Below are positions 21,074 to 30,500 of a DNA stretch of 64,000 nucleotides, in pieces. The notes beneath the pieces were generated by a model. It saw nothing but the letters and a program-made list of their open reading frames with translations. It did not search any database and was not told where the DNA came from. Where the stretch lies: assembly GCA_009829735.1 (NCBI GenBank), contig CM020619.1, forward strand, positions 10,034,375 through 10,098,374. Direction: 5' to 3'. Position 1 is the first letter of the stretch, and each line of letters opens with the position of its first letter. The DNA is from Pyropia yezoensis (taxonomy: Eukaryota; Rhodophyta; Bangiophyceae; Bangiales; Bangiaceae). The position numbers and the translations under genes are program-made.

Positions 21074-24000
21074 ATGGCCCCTCCGCCGCGGCCGCCGCCC
21101 CCTCCCCCCCCCCCCGCCGGTGGGTTGGACGGCGGCGGCGGTGACGATGACGACGACCATGCACCACCCACGGCGGCTGAGCAGGAAGAGGCGGCAGGGG
21201 CTGCGTCCCCCCCTCCCCCTCCGCAAGACGCCGACGACGGCAGCGCCGATGCCACTGGCGGGGCGGCGCCCCCGCCGCCCTTGCGTTGGGGCGGCCAGCC
21301 CGCGGCGGGGGCCACGGTTGGCCGCCCCCTGGGGCCGTCTGTTGGCCCGCCGCCGCTGTCCCCATACGGTGGTGGTGGCCTCACCGCAGAGCCGCTGCTG
21401 CACGGGCCCGTTGAGGGCCCGCCGGGGACTGACGTGGGAGGGACGGGAGCGTCGTCGCCCTTCAGCGGAGACGGCGGCGGCCATGGCAGCGGCGGCTATG
21501 GCGGCAGCGGCGACGGCGATGTCGGCGGCGGCGGCGGCGGCGGCGGCAGTGGCGGCGGCGGCAGCGGCGGCGGTGGGGCTGGGGGCTCGGCTTCTGCGCC
21601 CCCTCCCCTGCCCAAGTCGCCTGTTTTCACAGGCGCGGACGGCGGCGGTGGCAGCGGCGGCGGCAGCGCGCGGCCTGGCCCGCCGCCCATCCCCGGCGCG
21701 CCCCCTTCCCAGTGGGCGGGCGTCCTGACCGCGTCGTCGGTTTTTCGGGACGGCCGCTTTGAGCAGCTCATTGCGCAGACGTACCGAGACATGGACAGTG
21801 GGCGCTGGCTACGCGGCGTACGGCGAAGGCGGCGGCGGCGGCGACGGCCAGAGGCGGTGGCAGCGGGGCTGGCGGGTGATGCGTCGGCGTCGGCTTCGGT
21901 GTCGGCGGCGGCCGCGGCGGCGGCGGCTGCCGCCGCCATTGATACGGACGATAGCGACGTGACCAGCTATGCCCGATCGGCTGGCAGCAGCCAGTCGATG
22001 GATGCGGGTGGCTGGGCCTCTGACGGGGACACGTACAGTGACGGGGACAGCGTCGGCGGCGGCAGCGGCCGTGGCGGTGGGGGCGGCGGTGGGGTGCTGG
22101 GAGGCGGCCACAGCCGCAGCTACGATGGCAGCCTCAGCGGTGGCGGCGGTGGCGGCGGTGGCGGTGGTGGTGGCGGCGGGGACCGCCGTCGCCGCCGCCC
22201 CGATGACTACGACGCGGACGGGACGCCACTCAAGTACAACCTGCTCGCCGCGCAGGCCATGGGCTTTTGGGCCACCACCGTCCGGTGGTCCACCTCCCGC
22301 GTCACGTCGGCGAGGCTGTCCTTTTACCTCACCCTGGTGACGCTTGCCGTGTGCATTATCGGCACCATTGTGACGGTCCTCTTCCTGTCGCGCGACTACC
22401 AGCGCGCACAAGCCGCGCCCGCCCTGTCGGTCAACTATGTGGACGAGGAGGAGATGACCCTGCCGGTGCTCGCGTTTTGCATGGCCCGCGGCAATTCGCC
22501 GGCCTTTCCCATTGGCATGGGCCCCAGCGTGGGAGTGCCGGCGGCAGAGCCGCCGGCCAGCGGCACCCACAACTACACGGGCGCGCCCATCTTTACGCTC
22601 CGCAACATTGTGTCGCTGGAGAATGGGAGCAGCATCGAGTGGCCGTTGACCATGGCGAGTCCCTCCGAGGGGGGGCCCGTCTCCATGGTCTACCGCGGGC
22701 CCCCCGACGAGTCCTGCGCCCGCGTATTTTCCACCCTTAGCGTTGTCGCCCACAGGGAGACGCTCAAGCAAAAGCCCGCACTATCGGGTAGGCTGGAGGG
22801 CATTGGCCCTAACGACGGCGGCGACTTCAGCGGATTTGGCAGCGGCGATGCCGACGGAGACGGGTCCGCGATCAACGGCACGGTGACGCCGTCAGCAGGC
22901 ATCGCCACCGCGCAGCGATGCCAGCTGTGCTACGAGTTGGGCCGCCTGTCGCCGGCCATTGTCCGCCGCTCCGTCCGCGAAGCGCGGGCGCCGTCGTCCG
23001 TCTTTGAGGAGATGACGGGGGTGCGCATCGAGGCTGTGACGTTGCGGGCCTACGCGTCGTGCATGCGGTTTTGGAAGGCCGGTTCGTTTGGGTTTGACGA
23101 GGCCATCTTTCTCACCAACCAGGTGCGGCTGCACAGTGATGCGCTCAGGGCGCGCGGGACGCTGGACTTTGGGGATCTCGACGTGGACGAGTACCCACAC
23201 CTGTTCCCCACCGCCCTGCAGGCGACGAGCAACGCCGAATTTCAGCCGATCGAGTTTCAAGACGACGTTGCCGACCCGGCCGATGCGCTGTGCCACACAT
23301 ACTTTTTCTCGGGCTATTTTGTACGTTCGAAGACTCTGGGCGGGGGGAGGGGTCAAGGAAGAGAAGCGGGGGGTACACCTCCACCGCCGCAGGATTGTGG
23401 AGTTGTGTGCTTACGCGACGACCCTCTGGGCAGCGCAAGCAGGGGGGAGCGAGGGGGCATGCTTAGTACCACTGGTGCACAGGAGCACGCGAAAGCATGT
23501 GGTGCTGGCGTTTTCCACGCTCGCTTGGCCAGCCGCTCGTTACAAGGGAGACTAACGCCCCCCATGTCCATTACTCGGAAAGCCTCGCTCACCCTGCTCC
23601 TGGTGGCGGCCCCGCGAGATGTATGCCCTGCGCCCCGCAGTATCCGTCTGATGCGGAGGACATCCGGTTCCGTTTCGACTACAAACCGGGCCTGACGTCT
23701 CTGTGGAAGCGCATCGGGGCGGGCCCGTACATTACCGAGACGTTTGAAGACGAGACGTATGTGGCATCGGGCATCATCCCGCCCTTGACGGCCGAGGCGA
23801 TGGACCTAGCTAGCGCCACATTCCCCTATCTCGAGACCCCCGTGCAAGTGTTTTATGTTGACGCGGGGGAGACGAAGGTCGCCGGCGTGGATGCCGCGCA
23901 GGCGGCCGACGCGGCACTCCCACCCCTGCCCACGCCGGAATTGACCAAGGGTCCGCTGCCGACGGCGCCGCCGTCCACGGTGTTCGTCCCGAGCAGTCGG

Positions 24001-24909
24001 CAGGCCGAGGGCAGCGGCACGACAACCGGGCCGACAGGGGCTGGCGACGCCAGTGCCGCCAGCGGTGAAGGGACGGGCAACAGTGACGCCAAGCGATCGG
24101 GGTCGCCGCCGCCGTCCGGCGCTTCCCCACCCAACAAAACCGCTTACGTGGCCGCCGACTCGCTCCTCTGGTTCCAGCACCCTATTTATGGCCGCCGCGC
24201 CATTCGCCGCCTCGACGGCTCTGAGCGGCTTCTGGCGGTGGTGCCCAAAGACTCGCTTGCCACCATTCTCTTCTCCCGCTCTGTCCGCGAGGGCGCGGAC
24301 GTGCGCCACGAGGCGGACGCGGGGTTGGTCTCCCTATCCCTCCGACTGGGCCTCCGTCTGTACGAGTCGTCGGTGGTGCACATTGACGTCCGCGCGTTTG
24401 TGACGGAAATACTGGTGGAGCGGCCGACTATGACAGCCCTGCGCTTTGCCAATGACCTGACGGGCTTTTTCAGCATTTTCCTCGGCCTCACTTTCTTCTC
24501 CGTCGTCATCGCGCCGACCAACCTGTTCGCATTTGGGTTTGTGAGCCAGTGGACCAAGCGCCGACGGGCGCGGCGGGAGCGGCTGGCCGCACGAGCCTCG
24601 GGTGAAAGTGGCGGCGGTGGGGCAAGTGACGAGGCGGTAATGGGGGCAGGGGCGGCGGGTGGAGGCGGCGGGGGCGGCGGCTCTCTGTACAGCGACGGGG
24701 CTGCCGCCGAAGGGGAGGAGGAGGTGCTGGAGAACCGCACCCGCTTGTGGGTGGGCATTGAGCAGCAGCGGCAGCAGGAGGCACTCCTGCCCGCTGCGCC
24801 CTGGCTCAGTGACCTCCGCAACGGCCTCCGCCGCCGCCGGCGGGAGCGGCAGCAGAGGGTCGACGCGATGGCCTCGGGGGAGGGGGGGGCGGGAGGCGGG
24901 GGAGATTGA
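21074..24909 (+). CDS. Two-exon membrane protein with two transmembrane helices
   Basis: Exon 1 (21074-23320) and exon 2 (23641-24909) join in phase 0 to give about 1171 residues. The N-terminal 400 residues are Gly/Asp/Pro/Ser-rich and probably disordered. A first membrane helix lies near residues 415-438 ('FYLTLVTLAVCIIGTIVTVLFL'). A loop of about 580 residues follows, with Cys pairs ('CQLCYELG'), possible N-glycosylation sites (N-Y-T, N-G-S, N-G-T) and Trp/Tyr-rich patches. The second helix is near 1020-1045 ('GFFSIFLGLTFFSVVI'), followed by a basic, then Gly-rich and acidic cytoplasmic tail. Two helices flanking a large Cys-containing loop, with a Gly-x-x-L-G pattern in helix 2, resembles DEG/ENaC-type channel topology, but I cannot confirm homology. 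An ATG at 20801 is also in frame; I prefer 21074 because composition changes there. The intron has GTACGT and CAG ends. Confidence 0.75.
23321..23640 (+). other. Phase-0 GT-AG intron (320 bp)
   Basis: Donor GTACGT follows the codons for 'FSGYF' and acceptor CCCGCAG precedes 'YPSDAEDIRFRFDY'. Removing it joins two frames that otherwise differ by one position, and both flanks keep a protein-like sequence. Confidence 0.85.
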
Positions 24910-25649
24910 TGGCACGGAGCGGGGATCCGAGGGGAAGGAGGGGACGGGGAGTCCAATGCCCGAAGACAATACAAGTAGTGGAGAGGGCGTGCGGTAGCGA
25001 CACGCAAACGGCTGCAAGTGCCGGGCGGGGTTCACCCTCTGCCTGCGGTGGGGCCTCGGGCGGGTGGAATGGGGTGGCACACGAGCGGCGAGAAGTCGGG
25101 CGCGTCTTCACCTCCTTCCGATGCAGCGCCGGCCCCTGCGGGCAGCGGTCGGGGGCCACGGACAGCGGCCCGCGGCCGCCCCGCGTGCGTCGTCGCATAC
25201 CTGGCCGGCGGCCGCCAGTGCGCAGTCACCGCTACCACCACCGCCCACACCCATCGCTTGTGCCGCGAGACGAACCCCGGGCGACGGGGTCCGTGGTCCA
25301 GGCATGACCACTGGAAAAAAAAAAATGCAGGCGTGCACGCCATCCCCTCTTTCTGTGTCGACAAGCGCACGAGGCAGGCCCGATGGCAACGCACAGCCAC
25401 CTGCCCCGCCCTCCCCGTCCCACCGCCCCTCCCCTCCCTCGCCGGTGACGGGGCGTCAGCAGCCCAACCAGACCACCCCAAGACCCCGACGCAGGGCGCG
25501 CCATTCCACCCCCGCCCCACAGGGCAATTCCGCAAGCACCCGTGCCTTCCCTGCGTCCCCCCACCCCCCCACCCCTCCCCCAACCCCCCGCCCTCTTTCT
25601 CCAAACCCAGGGACACCCACCACCAGTCTCGCCCATCAGACGCCCCCCC
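24910..25649. other. Convergent intergenic spacer, no supported gene
   Basis: Lies between the 3' ends of the membrane protein gene (+) and the zinc-finger gene (-). It includes a short A run near 25315-25325; only shadow frames are seen. Confidence 0.5.
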
Positions 25650-26135
25650 TTAGTCCATAAAGTCATCCGGGCTGACCCGGTCCAAGAAGCGCGGCTGGAT
25701 TCCGCTGCCCGCACAGTTGAAGCATTTCAGCTCGCCAACCCCCTCGCAGTAGCCACACTTGCCCTCCCCGTCGGCGCTGACCTTGCCGTCGGCAACGAGC
25801 GGGTCCACGCCGCTGCCCTTGCACAGGTTGCAGGTGGTCACTTTGTTGCCCTTGCACTCGACGCACGGCTGCACGTTGGTCCGCTCCTGCCCGCGTTTGC
25901 CCTGCTGCTCTGTAAACGCCATCAGGGCAATACCGCCGAAGGCGCCCGCGACGGCCACGCCCAGGCCAGAGAGTGTTCCATAGTCCACCATGGTCACTTG
26001 TGCGCGCCGGGCGGGGGGGGCTACAGCGGCGGCAGCGGGCGCCACCGCCGCCGCCGGTGCGCCGCTGGTAAAGGTTGACCGCGCCGCGGCGGCGGGGGTG
26101 AGGGCGGATCTCGCGGGGGCCGGGACAAACGCCAT
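25650..26135 (-). CDS. DnaJ-type cysteine-rich zinc-finger protein, probably plastid membrane
   Basis: This small protein of 161 residues has four CxxCxGxG-type repeats: C91-C94, C102-C105 ('CNLCKGSG'), C127-C130 ('CGYCEGVG') and C138-C141 ('CFNCAGSG'). They form the two-zinc fold of the DnaJ central domain without a J domain. The first 48 residues are Ala/Pro/Ser/Arg-rich with few acidic residues, as in plastid transit peptides. One hydrophobic helix (about 55-75, 'LSGLGVAVAGAFGGIALMAF') precedes the zinc finger. Known plastid proteins of this build (BSD2, PSA2, LQY1 and ORANGE types) assist folding or assembly of Rubisco and photosystems or act as thiol isomerases. Which of these is closest cannot be settled here. 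The chosen ATG (26135) gives the transit-peptide-like N-terminus. Confidence 0.87.
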   Translation of the reverse strand: MAFVPAPARSALTPAAAARSTFTSGAPAAAVAPAAAAVAPPARRAQVTMVDYGTLSGLGVAVAGAFGGIALMAFTEQQGKRGQERTNVQPCVECKGNKVTTCNLCKGSGVDPLVADGKVSADGEGKCGYCEGVGELKCFNCAGSGIQPRFLDRVSPDDFMD

Positions 26136-27528
26136 GACGGCAATGGGAATGGAGGATGGAAGTGGGGTGAAGAGAGGGAAACTGGGGGCTGCAGCGAGTC
26201 GGCAAGAAGAAAGAGAGGATGGGGGCTCTCCGACAGCTACAACCGCGTGGGTGGAGGGAGTGGACGTCGAGGGATGTGGTGCCTGGGCGATGCTCCGCTG
26301 CGTGTCCGCGGTAGTCGAGGGAGGCGGATGGGGGATTGGTGGTGGGGCTCCTGCTTGCACGCGAGATACAGCGAGTACACTGTAGGGTACTACTTCTGGC
26401 TAGGTCTAATGTAATTGCTTCCACTCTCGGTTGCTCGCCGACGTGATACTGATGGCGCGCTGCCGCGCCGGCCACGAGAGCGCTCGCGGAGAGGTACACT
26501 GCCCAATTTCTTACAGTCCCGCCGATGGCCAGTTGTGGCTGGATCCTCCTCGGCGGGGGCGTGCACGCAGACAGACTCCTCCCCCCCCCTCCCCACGCTC
26601 CAAAAATGGCCACCCACCTGGGCGGCTGAGCAGCAGCCACCGGCGCCGCCGTCGACCGACCGCGCAGCGCGCGCGCGCAAAAACCAAAAAAAAAAGCCCC
26701 GTCGGTGTCTCGACGGGGTCCTGGGCGGGACCCCCCCTCCAGAAGCCCCCCCCCTCGCCACCCGCAGCTGCTCTGCAGCCGACGACGGCCGCGGGGAGGC
26801 GGGGAAGCCCCCCCTCACCAAGCTGCTGCAGGCGCAGCGCGGGGCCCATGCGTGCGCGTGGGCGCGCCCGACGGCGCCCCCCCCCCCCCCCTGGGCCCCT
26901 CCCGACGCTCTCCACACCCCCCCACCCTCCCACCCGCTGCGCCCAGTGGTGCCGGCGGCGGGGCGCGCAACCCCCTCTCGCCCGAAGGCACCGCCGGCGC
27001 AGCGCCCATTGGGCGCGCAGCCGGCCGCTTGAGCGCTGCCTCGGTCCGCCGTGGGGCCTCGACGCCGACGGCCCCGCTCCTCTCCCCGACCTTCCCCCCC
27101 CCCCCCCCCCCCACACACCCCTTCACATCCCCCCCACTTTCCCACTTCCCCCCCCCCCGTCGTTCGACCTGTGCACCTCCACCCCCTTCCCCCCCCCTCG
27201 AATCGGTTTTGAGGGCACACCAGCCGCCGCGCCCGCGGCGCGCGTCCCCCGCTGGCAGGGGGTGGGCGACGGCCGCCGCCGCTCGCCCTTTGCCCCGCCC
27301 CCCGCCGCCCAGCGGCGTAGGCGGCGGTGAGGGGGGTCCCCGCCGCCTTTGGGCGGGGTCGCCGCCGCCGCCGCCGCCGCCGCTGCCAGAGGCCTCGGCA
27401 GCGTCGGCAGCGGCGGCGGCGGCGGCGGGGGCGACGGCCGCTCGCGTGGCGCGCGTGCGCGGCGACGACGGCTCGCGCGCTCGCGCGCGTGCGCGTGCAC
27501 GCGCGCGCGGCGCGCGGGGCGGGCACCA
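26136..27528. other. Divergent intergenic region, shared promoter area
   Basis: Lies between the 5' ends of the zinc-finger gene (-) and the large gene at 27529 (+). The part near 26380-26560 is less GC-rich; the rest is C-rich with homopolymer runs. No gene is supported. Confidence 0.5.
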
Positions 27529-30500
27529 ATGGTCGCGCCTGGCCGGCCCGGCGGCACGCCCCCCGCCCCGCCGATCGCTGGCCGGTGGATGGGGGGTGCG
27601 CCGCCCGCGCCGGGGGGGAGGGGAGCGGCGGACCCGCATGGGCGTGACGGCAGCGGCGGTGGGAGTGGGGGTGGGGACACCAGCGGCGGCGGCGGCGGTG
27701 GCGGCGGTGGCGGTGGTGGCGGTGGCGGTGGCGTCGGGGGCAGCGGCCGCGGCGGCGGCAGTGGCGGGGTGCCGGCCGCCCCCCCACCGCCTGGAGCGGT
27801 CGAACCCGGCCGCGGCGCCGCGGCGGCGCTCAACGCGGCTATTGCCGCGGCGGCGGTGGCGGCCATCAACACAGCCCAAAAGCTGCGGGTGCGGCCGTGG
27901 CTCCGCCCCCCCGACGCCCACGACCGCGGGTCGGCGGGGGTGGCCGTGCCTGGGGACGTGCCACGCCCCACGCCCGCCCACCCTGTCCCGCCAGGGGTAT
28001 TAACCCATCACCAGGCGACAGCGGGTTTTGGCGTGTCTTCTGCCCGGGGGGTTCCCCCTTGCGACAGGCCCCTCACCGACACGTACACGGCCATGCACTA
28101 CCCGCGGGTGGGACCCGCCTGGGCACCACCCCCGGGAGGGGCGGGGGGTGCGGGGGGCGCGGGGGTAGGCGCTGCGGCCATTGCCGCAGCCGCCCAGGCT
28201 GTCATGGCGGCGGGGCCGCGTGAGGAGGGTCGGCCGCCGCTCCACGCGCGGCCGGCGATAGGGGTCGCGGGGAGCGCCCGACCTGCTGGTGGGGGTGCTC
28301 GCAAGCGGGCTCGCCCTGGGGGGAACGCGGTGGACCGTGCAGCGGACCGCAGCCGCTTATATGAGGACGCACTTGACGCTGTGAGCGACGCGCCACCCGG
28401 GCGGGCCCCTGCAGGCCGAGCCTTGGCGAGCCGGGGCGGCTTGACGAGCGGGTCCGACCGCGAAGCGCGGCCGGCTGCGAGTGAGAGTGTGGGCGACGGA
28501 GGCGGCGTCGGCAGTGGCCGGCCACGCGACGACGCTGGTGGGGGAGCAAGGCCGCTGCCGGCTGCGGCGCGGGAAGGAGCTGCGCCAAGCAACGGCAGCA
28601 GCGGGGGCGTCAGCACTGGAGACGTACCGCAGGCCAAGGCGCCTTCCGGCGATGGGGCCGGCGCTGGCGCCAGCGGCCCTGCTTCCGAATTAGACGCGGC
28701 GGGCACTACAATAGAGCCGCCACCGGTGACGCCGACCGCCCCCAGCGGTTGTGGTGGTCGCAAGGGCGAGCACCGCCGGTCGGGGCGGCCACCAGGGCGT
28801 CCTCCTCTAGATAGTACCCCTGGCAGCGGGGGTCGTGCAGGCAGCTGCAGCGGCGGTGGTGGGGAGTGGCGGGGCACTCGTGGGAGTTCCCGTGGGGGGG
28901 CGCTGGCGTCTGCCCTTGCGCCGAGCCACTGGCCCAAGGCGGCGGCGGCGCTGTGGTCGTGGCCGCCCGTCAGCCGCTTTTTTTCGGACATTGGCGCAGA
29001 CGACCTGGCGGCGCTGGCCCCCCCCACGGCGGGCCCAGGGAGGGCGGGACACCGCCGTACCCGTGCGCCGTTCTCCTCTGGCTGGGCAGAAGGCGGCGTC
29101 CCAGACCGGGCCAAAGCGGAGTCCCCACCGCCGCCGCGGAACGGCAAGCGTGCTCGGGTCGCGACACCGACGGAGTCACTACCACAGGCGGCCACCCCAC
29201 CCGACGCGTCCCCAAACGTTGGAGACAGGGCCGAATTGGTGGACGTGGCCAGCGATGCTGGCAGGCCACTGCCCCCTCGAGGGCGGTACTTTCGGCTGGC
29301 GTGGTTGGAGGAGGATGCTCAGCGAGAGGCGGCGAGCCTTCCGTGGGAGCGGTCTCCAGTGTGGCCACGTCGCCCGCGCGGGCCTGGGGGCTCCACGGAC
29401 CCGGATTTGTCATCGCTCAAGTTCGACATTTCCGCCAGGATGGACCCGGTTGACGCGTCGGGCATCGGGTCGGAGGAGCAGCCGCGCCAGCGGCAGTCGC
29501 AAAGGCCGGTGGGAGTAGATAGACAAGGGGACGACGAGGTGCGCGACGAAACGGAGCTGGACGGCGTCTACTGCAGCCAGCGGCACACCAGCGACCCGCA
29601 CGAGCCGATGAGACATGTGTTTCGAGAAGGCGGGCGTACCGCGGTGGTTCCAACACCCGCTTCTATGCCGGCCGCCTCCGAAGGACTCCCTGCATCCCCT
29701 GTGCCTGCCCCCTCTTCCACCCCACGCAAGCGCATTAGTCGAGAACGCAATGCACTGGGCAGTGGCGGTGTCCTGGCGGGTTCATCCACGTTGGGTACGC
29801 GTGCAAGCGCGGCGGCGAAACGCAGGCCATCCTCAACCCGATCACCGCCGCCTACTCGAACGCCTTCCACCACTCGAGCATCAATCCCACCCTCCACCCA
29901 AGCGCCAGTCACTGGTGAACCGCCTGCCTCTACCGCCCCTCGCAAGGGCTTGTGCCGCGAGAAGAACGCGCTGGGCAATGGTGTGCTTCTCGTTGCGTCG
30001 CGGTCGGGCAGGCGTGGGGGCGGTGGGTCGCCTAGCAGTGCTGCTCCCACCCCGCGCCTGGCATTGACGCCAGGCAGTGCCACTCCTGTCTCTCGTTCGG
30101 GCTCGACGCCGGGCAGTGCCTCGCCCGGCTCTCGGGGCGACCGGACGCCGGACACCGCCACACCGGTGCCTCGAGTCGGCCTGAGCCGTGAGCGGAAGTC
30201 GTTGGGCGACGGTATCTTGCCGAGCCCTGACACGGGCACCTTGAAGCGCACTCGCCATGGGGCCGCTCGGCCTGGTGACTCCATAGCAGCTCCCGACCAC
30301 ACCGAACCCGCCGTGTTGCCGTGTGCACTGTCGCAACCAAAGCCGGTTTTGAAGGCTCCCCCACCTGTGCCATTGCCCCTCTTTGGTGCATTCACCTCCG
30401 GGACTCTACCTGGTACGTCTGCGTCCGTTTTGGTTGAACTGCAGGGGCCCAACCCGTCTGTGTCTGCGCGCGCTTCTCTGGCCATCCCTGTGTCTGCGGG

